This document shows, piece after piece, positions 13,209-24,700 of a stretch of DNA of 64,000 nucleotides. Numbering within the stretch: position 1 is the first letter of the stretch; each line of letters opens with the position of its first letter. The notes under the pieces are model-generated. The model was not told where the DNA came from. It worked only from the letters and a program-made list of their open reading frames with translations, and did not search any database. This DNA is from Citrus sinensis (lineage: Eukaryota; Streptophyta; Magnoliopsida; Sapindales; Rutaceae), in assembly GCF_022201045.2 (NCBI RefSeq), contig NC_068558.1:31329501-31393500 (forward strand). The letters are read 5' to 3'. Made by a program: the position numbers and the translations under genes.

Positions 13209-14664
13209 ATGGTATCCGTTACGGATTTAGATTTTTTAAATCAAACGCTAAACCAGCCAGTGCCATGGATGCTTGAACGATGCAATCACATGAATCATCT
13301 CAAGTAATTCCAGTCTTTTCTCGCAACTCTCGGCGAAGGCCTAACCAATTTCTACGCCTTCAAGCTTGTGCGCTTCTGCACTCTCAAACTCTGGAACCTC
13401 ACCTCCGCTCGCCTCATTTTCGATAATCTAACGACTCCAGTTACCTCCTTATACACCGCCATGGTTTCTGCATATGCCTCACAGCCAGTTCACTTGTCAT
13501 GTACCGTGACATGGTTTGTTGAGGCCAATCACAGCCTAATCACATCCTATACGCGCGTGTGGTGAAGTTTTGGAGTCTCATCGAACAAAAACTGTGCATA
13601 CCCAGACGGTTAAATCTGGTTTTGAGCAATACCCATCTGTGTAAGTGGCTCGACATTAGGATTTCCAGGAAAGTGGTTGATGAAATGTCCCGAAAAGATG
13701 TTCTGACGTGGACAGCTATGATTTTTTGGTATACCAGGGTTGGAGATATTACGAAGGCTGCTTTGCTTTTTGAAGCAATGCCTGATCGAGATGCGGCTGC
13801 TAGGAGTGATTAATCCTTGCGCGAGGAACGGGTTGTTTCGGGATGCTATTTCATTTTTTAGGAGGATGGAAAGTTGTAATATTAGGCTTGATCGTACCAC
13901 GCTTATTTGATTGCTTCCGGCTTGTGGTGCAGCTAGGTAAAGCGATACACGGCTTTGTTTATAGAAACGGGTTTGATCTTCGTTCGTATATTTTGACGGC
14001 TTTGGTAGAAATGTATGGAAAAATGCTACTGTTTGACAGAGGCAAGAAGGGTTTCTGATAGGCAGTCAAAGAAATGTTTGGCTTTATGGAATTCACTGAC
14101 GAATTCTTTTGCTCGTCATGGACAATGTGAGAATGCGATTAGTGTGTTTGAGGAGATGATGCAGTCTGCAGACTGTGATATAACACCACATATAGTTACA
14201 TTTATCAGCTTGTTGATTGCTTGTTCACACAGAAGAAGGTTGAACAGGGTCTTGCTTATTTCGACTTGATAACTAAAACTTACTGGATTGAGCCTGGAAT
14301 TGAGATTTATGGATTCTTAATAGATCTTCTTATGAAGATTGAACCCGATGATGTTGTCTGGGGTTCTTTATTTGATGGGTGTAAAATTCACCACGGCACA
14401 GATTTGGCCCAGTTTGCTGTGAAAATACTGATTGAAATTGACAACATGATTTATAGTATAATGTTGGTAAATTTATATGGAGAATTGGGAAAATGGGATG
14501 AAGTTGGTAAGGTGAGAAAGATGTTTAAACGATTGGTTATGCCTATAAAAAAACCCGGTCGCAGCAGGATTGTGGCTGACAAGCAGCTCCGGTTCTTTGA
14601 CAAAACACACCCCAGAACAGAGGAAATCTGTGATGCCTTGGATAATTTAGCTGCTTTAAATTAG
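13209..14664 (+). pseudogene. Tandem PPR pseudogene (copy of the gene at 10745)
   Basis: Collinear with the intact PPR gene from its start codon (13209) to its stop (14662-14664), but broken. Codon 33 is TAA (13305-13307) where the intact gene has a glutamine codon, and several small deletions shift the frame between about 13480 and 14050, so the homology jumps between reading frames. The last part (about 14221-14664) is open and keeps E-motif features. Several repeats are shortened. The same order and orientation make a tandem duplication the simplest origin, followed by loss of function. No organellar PPR function is expected from it. Confidence 0.9.
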
Positions 14665-15004
14665 CTAAGAGTACGAACTTGGATCTGTTTTCAACATGGA
14701 AATCTTAACCCATACACCATTTTGGTATTATCGCTGCCGTTGATTTCTACCAATTTTGATAGATAGAAGAGAGCTGTATCAGCTTCATGTGCTGCCTCGT
14801 TATTTATACTTTAATAGTGCAGAGAGAATGTTACCAAGAGAAATTATATTACAGTATTAAACTTATTACAAGACAGCAGATTTTGCATCAAACGAAGTCA
14901 ACGACACAACAAAAGTAAAAAACAAAGGTAGCTCAACATTGCAGTAAAACCACCCTTATTCTCCACATCACACTGACATAAACCCAATGGCAGGCAAAAA
15001 ACCT
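14665..15004. other. Convergent 3' flanks of PPR pseudogene and sHSP gene
   Basis: About 340 bases between two converging 3' ends; likely holds the sHSP 3' untranslated region. Nothing else recognised. Confidence 0.5.
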
Positions 15005-15616
15005 CTAAAGCTCTTGCCTAGCCTCGCTCTGCAGCTTGGCCGGTTCGTCCTCTCCGCCCGCAATGCCGACAACTCTCGGACCTTTGATCTGGTCAGGTGA
15101 CAGCTTCTTCAAGGACAAAGTGAGCACACCATTTTCAAGCTTAGCCTGTACAGAATCCAAATCCACATTGTCCGGCAGCTTGAACTGCCTCCAAAACTTG
15201 CCATGGGATCTCTCCACTCTGTGCCACTGATCGCCCTTCTTCTCCTCCTCCCGTTTCCTCTCTCCGCTCACTCGCAGCACGCGATTCTCCTCAACTTCAA
15301 TCTTCAGCTCGTCCCTCTTCACCCCCGGTACATCCAGCATTATGAAGTGACCCTCCGGTGTTTCCTTCCAGTCCACTCTAGCGGGAGATAGCGCCATGGT
15401 CTCGTCCCTCTCGAGCTCAAATGGGATTTGCTCTAGCACCCGGAAGGGGTCTGCCAAACGTTCCGTCCAGAGATCGGATAACAGACTCCTCGGACGATCA
15501 GCGAAGGGCGTCAGCAGAGAGCCATTTGATGAGCCCACAAGACATGCCAATATTGCCAATAGCAGCATTGGCAGCAAATTAACATTAAAGGGCCGTGTTT
15601 GTTGTTGCTGCCTCAT
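15005..15616 (-). CDS. Small heat-shock protein, ER class (HSP22-like)
   Basis: 203-residue alpha-crystallin-domain chaperone that holds unfolding proteins during heat stress. An N-terminal hydrophobic stretch ([20 protein letters not shown], about residues 13-32) is a signal peptide. The alpha-crystallin domain spans about residues 75-175, with [20 protein letters not shown] at its start and the [11 protein letters not shown] motif near its end. The protein ends EARQEL, resembling the KDEL-type retrieval signals of ER sHSPs. One exon, as usual in this family. The start is the ATG at 15614-15616, the only one placed before the signal peptide. Upstream lies a TATA box with an adjoining heat-shock element. 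In Arabidopsis the ER sHSP HSP22.0 (At4g10250, from memory) is also next to a BBX gene, as here. Confidence 0.95.
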   Translation of the reverse strand: MRQQQQTRPFNVNLLPMLLLAILACLVGSSNGSLLTPFADRPRSLLSDLWTERLADPFRVLEQIPFELERDETMALSPARVDWKETPEGHFIMLDVPGVKRDELKIEVEENRVLRVSGERKREEEKKGDQWHRVERSHGKFWRQFKLPDNVDLDSVQAKLENGVLTLSLKKLSPDQIKGPRVVGIAGGEDEPAKLQSEARQEL

Positions 15617-15764
15617 TTCTTCCTTCCTTTTTGGCTTTGTGCTTGATGTATTATTTATATGTAATGTGCTTGTTGGTAGAGAGGCTTGAAGCTAGATAGA
15701 TATTGACACACTAACTCAAGTATACTTGTGATGACACTCTTTGAGTGGGGTGGTGATGAGATGT

Positions 15765-15801
15765 GTTATTTATATGTTTGTGAAGCGGTTCTTGAAAATT
15801 C
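15765..15801 (-). promoter_or_regulatory. Heat-shock element adjoining a TATA box (sHSP promoter)
   Basis: The bases TTCTTGAAAATTC at 15789-15801 form a perfect three-unit heat-shock element (TTC-nn-GAA-nn-TTC). About 15 bases nearer the gene is a TATA box (ATATAAATA on the minus strand, about 15766-15775), roughly 150 bases upstream of the sHSP start codon. A TATA-proximal element bound by heat-shock factors is the known arrangement in plant sHSP promoters. A second TATA-like sequence (about 15651-15659) lies closer to the start codon but has no heat-shock element beside it. Confidence 0.8.
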
Positions 15802-15902
15802 TTATGTTGGAGTTGTGTAGATAAATGGGGAAGTTTCTGGTTGCGTCTGTGTTTGATGCGGTGGGAAAGCTGAGCTCATTGGTGGATCAGGTTTCTTCTA
15901 TG

Positions 15903-15915
15903 TTCTAGAGGTTTC
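15903..15915 (-). promoter_or_regulatory. Second, imperfect heat-shock element
   Basis: TTCTAGAGGTTTC has the TTC-nn-GAG-nn-TTC spacing with one mismatch in the middle unit, about 100 bases upstream of the perfect element. Factor binding is inferred. Confidence 0.5.
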
Positions 15916-16200
15916 ACGTTCGTGGGTTCTTATACTGTTTAGTTACAAGTCAAAAAGCAAGAGGCCGTTATGTCGTTCCCTAGTGCGTGTAGTTTTATAC
16001 GATATTTTCTTCTAAACAATGATGGGGGAAGTGTGTGTATAGTGATTATTGGGAAATTAAATGACATGAATTTGATTAAATTTAGGATCCATTCATCAAG
16101 GCCGAGGAGAGGGAGATCTTCGGCAATTTTGTCGAATGGAACATAAATATTTATCGTTGTATTCATTTTGTTTCTATTACATTGATTCCTCTCTCATGGC

Positions 16201-16444
16201 AAAGTTAAACAATTTAACCAACAAAGTGTTGGCTCCACTGGTAATGGAGTCCCCTTAAGTAGTTTGACTGGGTTTACTCCCCAATTCGAATCGTAAGGAA
16301 GTCGCTTTTGTTGGAAGAACACGTGCCTCTCAGTTCGAGCAAGAAATTCTAGTCTGGGTTGTGGTACGGATTTAAAGGTGTTTCCTATAATTGAGACCCT
16401 CCACAAGATACCTCGTGGTAAAAAAAAAAAGTTAAAAAATTTAA
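16201..16444 (+). mobile_element. tRNA-derived SINE with target duplication
   Basis: The body (about 16218-16427) starts with an A-box-like TGGCTCCACTGGTAATGGAG and has a B-box-like ATTCGAATCG at about 16281, then about 130 bases and an A-tail (16420-16430). It is flanked by 17-bp direct repeats differing at one base: AAAGTTAAACAATTTAA (16201-16217) and AAAGTTAAAAAATTTAA (16428-16444). Pol III boxes, an A-tail and a long target duplication together define a LINE-mobilised SINE. Confidence 0.85.
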
Positions 16445-16894
16445 TATTTTTTCATTTAGTATATCTCGAATCATTTCCAAAAAAATTAAATAAAAAAAAT
16501 TGATCATATTTTAAATAAAATAAAATATTTATATTTTAGTGATAATAGTTGATTCGAATGAAAAAAATAAAAATTTACTAATTTAAATGTCTGGGTCTGT
16601 CAATTCAACAACGATGGGATGATTGGTTTTATTTGACATTTATTGATTTGTTAAATACTTGACGACGGTGTCTGAGTTGGGGCACCAAACCCTTGGGTGG
16701 GACCTTGTTAATTCTTTTTGGTTAAAATGTTGGGTCAGGCTACGGAATTCCCCTTGGCAACTGGGCAAGTCGAGATGAAAGGTCCAACAATGAGCAGATT
16801 CTTCATTTTTGGGCCTACGGAGAATGAATTCTCATATGGGCCTAGTATGCGAGAGGACTTATTTCATCTTAATTTGTATAAATTTAGAGTTAGA

Positions 16895-17048
16895 CTATAT
16901 TAGAGTTCATCTACGATGGAATATGAATCTCAACTACACATGTAAAGTAATAAATAATAAATAATGAGTTATAATAAATTTTTTATTATCTATCATATTA
17001 TGTGTGTGATTTAGATTCGTGTTCCACCATAAGTGAACTCTAATATAG
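16895..17048. mobile_element. Short MITE (unclassified)
   Basis: The ends are inverted repeats of about 35 bases: CTATATTAGAGTTCATCTAC at the left and CTATATTAGAGTTCACTTAT read inward from the right end, with matching inner parts (ATGGAATATGAATCT against GTGGAACACGAATCT). The centre is AT-rich and non-coding. No target duplication was established. Confidence 0.65.
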
Positions 17049-18593
17049 CCATAGCCATAGCCATTTACTCATTATCTGCCCACCATCTGATGATTAGAAG
17101 CAACGTCACTAGAACATAAAAGAATATTCCTTCAAGAGAGTTGGGGTTTGGGGAGTGATAAATAATACAGCAGCAAAGTTTCTCAATTCCCATGTCACAC
17201 GCAGTCCATTTCTGGCTACAAATTAACAAATAAATTTTCAAGTTACATTATGCTAAAAGGATGACCAGTTTTGGGCAGCCCAAAAAGTAGGTTTGGCTTT
17301 GGAAAGGGGATGGGCAGATTTTGGCAATCTCTATCTGCAACTTCCATGTCTCTAGCTCTGACAAAAGAACCAACCAGAAGCTAGCAAAATTATAACAATG
17401 TTATGGGCCAATGGGGTTTTGACTTTCTACCATAGTAATGCTACGCCGGCTCTGTGGTCCTGTTTCACGAATAACAACATCAGCAATTGCCCTTGCGGAT
17501 TTGCCATGCCAACGCTCAGAAAGTTTGTTGACAATCTCTTTTATGGGTAAAATTTGGATTATTCTCACATGAAGTAATAATTTTTAGAATATCTTTTAAA
17601 TTATTGTAAATATTAACTTACTCTTATTTTTATTTAAAATATAAGAAAAAAATAGTTTGGGTTAATGATTTTTTTTTATCTTTTTAACAAAAATAGAGAG
17701 TAAATAGAGATTTAAAATAATTAAAAAATAATTTGAAAATTGTCATTTTAGGAGTAATCTAAAATTGATCCTTTTTTTCACATATATTACTGACAATCTA
17801 GATACTTCATGCATGATAGATCATGGTTACAGCTGCCTATTTACCGCAATCTGATAGTGCGACAAGTATTCTTATAAGGGCTTAATAGAATAAGTAACTC
17901 TATCGGAGACTGAACTCTGACGCTACCTTAAGCGAAACCATGTACTTTATTAAAGAGACACGTAGTATCCAACTGACAGTTATGAACGACGCCATGTTTC
18001 CTCATCTAAGCATAACACATGGTGCACAAATTAGGGCACCCAATCTTCCTTAAAAGTTGAGGGAAACATGCCTATCAACAGTGACCTTAACCCACTAGGC
18101 TAACATTCATGGAGAAGCTCTTAGAGATGCTAGGAACAAATGCCAAGAACATTGAATACACTCAAAAGATTTCCTTACAAAATTCTTGCTTAACTCGTTA
18201 TTTTGTATCTTACTTGAGCATTGGAGTGCCTTTACACCCACCATGTCCGAAACAACGAGCAGAGGGAGAAGATTTTGTTGGCATTAGTGAAGGTAAAGAA
18301 AAAAAAAAAAATCGCTTTCATTGGATGGCACTTGTCTCAACCACAAGCAATGATACAAGTGTCATTAAATACGGACAACCTGTAAATTTCATCAATGGAA
18401 CCGGGACACAATTCCAAAACATGAAGTGGATACGATGTGTTATCTACCACTAGCTAGATCTGCTTATATATTTGACAGGCGATCGACAATGATCCATCAA
18501 CTTAGAATTCTTTCAGACACATCGCTTATGTTTATGTCGGAAACTGATATTTTTGTCTCTCAGATACTTAGATAGTTTTGGCTTCTCAGGACA
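17049..18593. other. Intergenic region upstream of the BBX gene
   Basis: No gene recognised. A 114-codon open frame (18109-18453) resembles no protein I know and is not called. A possible A-box (TTAGCCTAGTGG on the minus strand near 18092-18103) and a B-box-like GAGTTCAGTCTC near 17907 hint at an old minus-strand Pol III-derived repeat, but they are spaced unusually far apart. Confidence 0.4.
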
Positions 18594-18600
18594 CTATAAA
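18594..18600 (+). promoter_or_regulatory. TATA box of the BBX gene
   Basis: CTATAAA lies 77 bases upstream of the BBX start codon and is followed by a purine-rich leader. The position suits a plant core promoter. Confidence 0.55.
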
Positions 18601-18676
18601 GAGACAGAGAGCTCTCACAGAAAAAATGTTCTACTAATACATTTAAGTTTTGCCATTTTACCAGTTACCAATTAGC

Positions 18677-19182
18677 ATGAAGCTACAGTGTGAGGTATGC
18701 GAGAAGGCAGAGGCAGAGGTACTGTGTTGTGCTGATGAGGCTGTATTATGCAGCAACTGTGATGTCAAAGTTCATACAGCTAACAAGCTGTCCCGTAAGC
18801 ATCAGCGTTTCTCGCTTCTCAAACACAATGCTGCTGCCGCATCCTCCTCCTCGTCATCATCTCCCTCTGCTTCTCAGCTTCCTTCATGCGACATCTGCCA
18901 GGTAATTAAGGCCCTTTTAACTGCCAGCATTAAATTCAGCCGCGAATGCGCTTGCAAATGGGTTTCTTGATTATTTTGCAGGAGAGGAATGGGTTTTTCT
19001 TTTGCTTGGAGGACAGGGCAATACTATGCAGGCAATGTGACGTGTCAATTCACATGGCCAGCCCGTTTCTGTCGTCCCACCAGCGGTTTCTCATTGGAGG
19101 CATCAAAGTTGCTCTAGAGTCCTCAGCTGACAACAACAGCCGCACCAGTGAAAGCACTGGCTGTGAAGGCAGAGAATTTTGA
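18677..19182 (+). CDS. Double B-box zinc-finger protein (BBX22/BBX23 group)
   Basis: Plant BBX proteins without a CCT domain act as nuclear cofactors in light signalling. Exon 1 is 18677-18901 and exon 2 begins at 18982 after a GT-AG intron; they join in phase. B-box 1 (residues about 4-47) has CEVCEKAEAEVLCCADEAVL and a full Cys/His set; B-box 2 (about 72-115) starts CDICQERNGFFFC and ends SSHQRFLIGG. As read, translation stops at TGA 19180-19182, giving 141 residues. The same frame then stays open to 19389 and includes an acidic WQLDDLLG segment like the C-terminus of related BBX proteins, so either this allele is truncated or a 63-nt intron (19148-19210) is spliced out. MKLQCEVC is the family's normal N-terminus, so the ATG at 18677 was chosen over upstream codons. 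Confidence 0.88.
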
Positions 19183-19210
19183 AATACAGCATATTTCCCC
19201 ACGGCCGCAG
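19148..19210 (+). other. Candidate 63-nt intron (exitron) in BBX exon 2
   Basis: GTGAAAG at 19148 and GCCGCAG ending at 19210 bound 63 bases. Removing them keeps the frame, deletes the TGA at 19180-19182 and joins the B-boxes to the downstream open frame ending TAA 19387-19389, giving a protein of about 190 residues. The intron would be short and only moderately AT-rich, so it is a proposal. Confidence 0.4.
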
Positions 19211-20598
19211 CTGAGGAAAGCAGACAAGCAATGACTATGGACAGCAGCACGGGCTCGGGTTCAGGCTTAGCAGCTGCACATTTGGCAACAGCAGCCTCAT
19301 CATGTTCATGGCAACTGGACGATCTTCTCGGCAACGATGATTTTAACTACCATGACTTTTCAGATACGGAGTCATCTAGAATTAATTAACTAGCCCAATT
19401 CAAGTCTATAGATCCTGACCTCTTAGTTTTATTAACATGCATATGTTTTAGATTATCAATAATTAATTCCGAACTCAGCTCATGTAGCTAATTTGAGTAC
19501 TGAATCTTTTCGAATTATGAGCAATTTTTTTATGTTACATTATTTCTTATTATTAATCTGATTTTTTTTTTGGGTGATGATGAGCACAAATGAACAATGT
19601 TCTATCAGTTAATTTTTCCAGGAGATAGCATGTGAACCATTAAACATTTCAATTGTCTATATACATTCTATAATCATTCCATATGAAATTGGGAAGTAAT
19701 GCTCCAACTGCTTCTTAAATATCTTCTGGAATTAATTTGGTAATGCAAAAGAAAATTTATACAGTCATTAGCAAGGGGAAAAAAAAATAAATGCATAAAT
19801 AAAGGAATGATTGAGTGGGTGACAGAGCCGAGGGGCACCTCCAATGGAGCTCGAATTTGTTGTGTGCATATTGATTATAAGTATCCCATATTGATATCTC
19901 AAATGCATGATTTTCCTCTCCACACATTGTTGGCTTTGCCAATCGTTTGTGCTAATGGATTTTTGTAATTTGATAGTGAACCCTGGTATGGTTGTAATAA
20001 AATTTTATTTTCAAAACAAATAGATAAACAAAAATAAAAGAATAACTTTACCAATACCACTTATTCTAATTACGGAAAATGATGCAGTAAGCATTACTGC
20101 CACCACTTGTACACTTAGCACAAGGATAATATTGAAATCGTAAATTAAAGCACATGATAATATATCTCGCTCATATTAAGATAAGTAAGGTAGCCAATTA
20201 GATCATTACTCTTTGAACAAAGGTAGTGTTACAAATTGATGAGGTCTAAATTCATTAATTGGATAAAAATATAAAATAATAAAAATAAATATTGTGAGCT
20301 AATAGTTATTTAATCCCTCTATTAAATTATAATATATTAGTTTGTAAAAAAAAAAGTATAAGAATTTATAGCTTTTATCATTATTCTTACTTTTCTAATA
20401 ACAACCACAATATTTTTCAATTAAGAATATTTTGGTGACACTTAAATCTATTGATTGAGTTACTTTGGAATAAATTAATGTCAGTCATCTGTTTAGTAAC
20501 AAAAGTGGACGAGGATAGGTAATCCTGGGCCCATCCAATTAGTCGAGTGAATAAGAGAATCAAATTAAATCCCTAAATTCTTGAATGTTAATGATGTG

Positions 20599-20599
<1 letters not shown>

Positions 20600-20642
<43 letters not shown>
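20600..20642. repeat. (TA)n microsatellite
   Basis: About 21 uninterrupted TA units. Confidence 0.95.
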
Positions 20643-20644
<2 letters not shown>

Positions 20645-20767
20645 TTTTTTTCATTAAAAGATACCCATCTTTCTTTAATCGATATATATATAAATCAATA
20701 TATATATCGATTAAAAATAATTCTTTAATATTTTAATTAGTATATGTTAATTAATTTTATTATGGTA

Positions 20768-20773
<6 letters not shown>

Positions 20774-20823
<50 letters not shown>
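20774..20823. repeat. (TA)n microsatellite
   Basis: About 24 uninterrupted TA units, 130 bases from the previous array. The two could pair with each other and are likely to vary in length between individuals. Confidence 0.95.
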
Positions 20824-20827
<4 letters not shown>

Positions 20828-21351
20828 ACAAATTATATATATGGGTAATAATAATTATTTAACTTTATTTAGTTAAGAATAAAATTAATTAATTCTATGA
20901 GGACATTTTGAATAATATCTTTTAATGATATCCTCAAGACTTTTTAGATTAATTAAAAAGTTAAAAAAATTAACTTAATAACTTAGTAACTTAATAGCTG
21001 AAAATTTTCATTAACCTGAAAAAACAGCAGACTTAGCGTTATTGATTGAAATTAAGTTAATTAAATAATTAAGTAAAAAAAAAAACAGTCTCTAATATTT
21101 TTAAATATGTTTGTTAATGATATTATTGTGTAAACTCTTATTTGAAAACTGAAAATAGTTTAAATATATATATATAAAAATTAAAAGAAGCTTTTACCTT
21201 TTTTTTTCAATACTTAAATTTAGCAATAAATTAATTTAGTTTATATTATATTTTATATTACTTTATAAATTTTTAATTGTTTTAGCTACGTTCAACGTCA
21301 CACATAAGAATTGGAGTTTAAGAGGAGAAATTTAATTGTTTTAGCTTCGGT

Positions 21352-21681
21352 AGATTGTGGTGTAATACTTCGGCCTTGGCCGAAGTGATGGGCTGCTGCC
21401 CTCACAAGCATTGTGGGGGTTAAATATTCTTTATATTTAAAAATTCTTCACCCTTGTAAAATGTAAGTAGAGTATGGACATCCCTCTTCTGTGAGGGGTT
21501 ATTTATCTGGGCATGTACTTTATAGAATTCAATGTAATAATATAAGTCTTAATTATGTATATTTGATTATAAATATCAGTGTAATATCTCTACTACAATA
21601 ACAATTATTATAAATATCTGTGTAATACAGTAATCTGATGATTAATCAGTATTAAAAAGAAAAAAAGATTGTGGTGTAATA
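21352..21681 (+). mobile_element. Non-LTR retroposon with 16-bp target duplication
   Basis: An exact 16-bp direct repeat AGATTGTGGTGTAATA (21352-21367 and 21666-21681) flanks 298 inserted bases. The insert starts with a near-palindrome CTTCGGCCTTGGCCGAAG and ends in an A-rich tail (AAAAAGAAAAA). Length, A-tail and long exact duplication fit a SINE or a 5'-truncated LINE; no clear A or B box and no reading frame were found, so the type stays open. It sits about 105 bases upstream of the TNL1 start codon, so it may contribute to that promoter or leader. Confidence 0.75.
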
Positions 21682-21786
21682 ACTAATCTAAGATGGAAGC
21701 CATGTATTAGATGATGATGATGATGAGCTAATTCCTAATAACCATTATAGAATCAACTTTAATTCATTCCACTCTCAAAAATTTGC

Positions 21787-24700
21787 ATGGCTCCTTCTTC
21801 TTCTTCTGCTTCTGCTTCTGCTTCTGCTTCAACAACTCGTCAATGGAAGTACGATGTGTTTCTCAGCTTCAGAGGTGAAGACACTCGCAGCAACTTTACC
21901 AGTCATTTGTATGCGGCCTTATGCCGGGCAAAAATCGAAACCTTCATAGATTATCAACTCAGGAGAGGAGATGAAGTCTCTCCAGCACTTTTGAAAGCAA
22001 TTGAAGACTCCAATATTTCAATAGTCATTTTGTCCAAGGACTATGCATCTTCATCTTGGTGCTTGGATGAACTTTTGAAGATTCTTGAATGCAAGGACAC
22101 AACAGATATGGGACAGATTGTTTTGCCTGTTTTCTACCATGTGAATCCCTCTGATGTAAGAAAACAAACTGGGAGTTTTGGAGAAGCGCTTGCTAAGCAT
22201 GAAAAGTACTCCAGTAAGACAAAACCCAAGGTGCTTAAGTGGAGGGCTGCTTTGACACAGGTGGCTAATTTATCTGGCTGGCATTTGGATAAACAACTCG
22301 GGTAACTACGAATTTGTGCAGTTGTTTAAGGTTTTAGATAAATTTGATTGTTTCAATTTGTTGAATTTGCATAATTTAGGAAAATCTGCCTCTTGGGATT
22401 TGTGGGTAGAAAATACAATCATCTTTAAACTTCATATTAATCAGTGAACTTATTGCTTGTTTCTGTCTGTGGGATATAGTTTGTAAATCATGCTTATTGT
22501 TTGTTGCCTTCAGTTTGATGCTTGTATGCTTGCATTATTCAATTTCTGTCTTTTTGATTAAATAAAAAATGTTTTTTATATTTGGTAGGTCAGAGGCTGA
22601 ACTTGTTGAGAAAATTGTCAAAGATGTCCTGAAGAAATTGAATCATACGTCCTCCGGCGCTTTGGATGGCTTGATTGGAATAGAATCACGTGTAGAAAAG
22701 GTTGAATCATTATTATGCATTGGATTGGTAGATGTCCATATTGTTGGAATTTGGGGCATGGGTGGTATAGGCAAGACAACAATTGCAAGAGCTATATTTG
22801 ATAGAATTGCCAATCAATTTGAAGGTTGTTGCTTTGTTGAAAATGTTAGGGAAGAATCATCTAAACGTGGAGTACATCGTTTACAGGAGGAACTTTTTTC
22901 CAAGTTATTAGAGGATGGGGATCTAAGTTTAGGCGCTTCTGGTTTAGGACACACTTTTATGAAGACCAGACTTCGTCGTAAAACGGTCCTTATTGTTCTC
23001 GATGATGTAGAAAATTCTCAGCAATTAAAAAACTTAGCTGGGGATCATGGTTGGTTCGGTCTTGGAAGTAGGATTATCATAACATCTAGAGATAAGCAAG
23101 TGCTTAAGACTGGTGTTGATGAAATGTACGAGGTTGAGGAATTAAATTGCCGTGAAGCTCTTCAACTTTTCAGTTTAAATGCCTTCAAACTGAACCATCC
23201 CACTGAAGATTACATGGGGTTGTCAAACCAGGTAGTACACTATGCTAAAGGCATTCCGCTAGCTCTTAAAGTTTTGGGTTGCTTTCTATTTGGCAGGAGT
23301 AAGCGAGATTGGGAAAGTGCATTGAATAAACTCAGGAAGAATCCGAACATGGAAATTCAGAATGTGTTAAGAATAACCTATGATACACTTGATGACGAAG
23401 AGAAGGCAATATTTCTTGATATTGCATGTTTCTTCAAAGGAGATAACAGAGATCATGTAACAACCATACTAGATGGTTGTGGCTTCTCTACAGAAATTGG
23501 AATAAGTGTTCTCATTGACAAATGTCTCATAACTGTTACAGATGATAGGTTACTGATGCATGATCTGTTACAAGAGATGGGTTGGGGTATTGTTCGCCAA
23601 GAATCCATCAAAGATCCTGGCAAACGCAGTAGGTTGTGGGACCCTCAGGATGTCTGTAACTTGTTCATGAAAAATTCAGTATGTGCCTCATGCACTAAAA
23701 CTCTAAATTATATCTAATTTAGCTTTGTGAAATCTCAGCTTATAGGATATGATTTACATCAAGTCATTCTTCACTGTTTTGGTTCTTATATATTCTATGC
23801 TGACATATGCTGTCTTTTATACTCAGGGGTCAGAAGCAGTGGAAAGTATATCCCTTGACTTGTCAAAAACAAGTGAGTTACAATTACGTTCTGATGCCTT
23901 TGTGGGGATGCATCAGCTTAGACTTCTCAAATTCTTTAGTTCTTCCTACCGTGAAGGCTACGTAGAAGAAGATAAGGTTCACCTTTGCCAAGGCCTTGAA
24001 ATTCTTTCAAATGAGCTGAGATATCTTCATTGGCATCGATACCCTTTGAAATCTTTGCCATCCAACTTTAACCCCGAGAACCTTGTTGAACTTGATATGC
24101 ACCATAGCAATCTTGAACACCTTTGGGAGGAAATGCAGGTACATTTAACATTTATGCATGTTTCTTTGTAGTAGAATATCTGAAAGTTCATCAATGCTAA
24201 TTGTTCAAGCTCTTTTGACATTATAGCATGCTCTGAACTTAAGACGGATTGACCTCAGTTACTCCCAGCACCTTAATGAAACCCCAGACCTCTCCTCGGC
24301 CCGAAATCTTGAGATCATGGTTCTTGATGGCTGCTATAGTCTCATCAAGTTTCCCAAGACTTCCTGGAGCATTACGGAGTTAGATTTAGGTGAGACAGCA
24401 ATAGAAGAAGTTCCCCCAGCAATTGAGAGTCTCGGTAAGCTTGTTGTACTGAGACTGGACAACTGCAGAAGGCTTAAGAATCTTCCAAGCAGCATTTGTA
24501 ACTTGACTTCCCTCACAGAACTCGCGCTCCATGGCTGTTCAAATATCACCAAGTTCCCAGATATATCAGGAGATATGAAATATTTGTCTTTAAGTGAGAC
24601 CGCAATAGAAGAACTGCCATCTTCAGTTGAATGTCTCACTGAACTTACCGTATTAAGACTTCAGAAATGCAAAAGGCTAAAACGTGTGTCAAGCAGCATC

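Larger units (their letters stand above)
19390..21351. other. AT-rich intergenic region with TA microsatellites
   Basis: No gene seen between the BBX gene and TNL1. The stretch is very AT-rich and includes two long (TA)n arrays. Confidence 0.6.

Noticed and set aside
16718-16903. 61-codon open frame
   Set aside because: Overlaps the start of a MITE and resembles no known protein.
17900-18110. Possible minus-strand SINE with A box near 18098 and B box near 17907
   Set aside because: The boxes are much farther apart than in a tRNA-derived promoter and no tail or target duplication was found.
18109-18453. 114-codon open frame upstream of the BBX gene
   Set aside because: No recognisable domain or splice context, ordinary length for chance, and possible old repeat sequence nearby.
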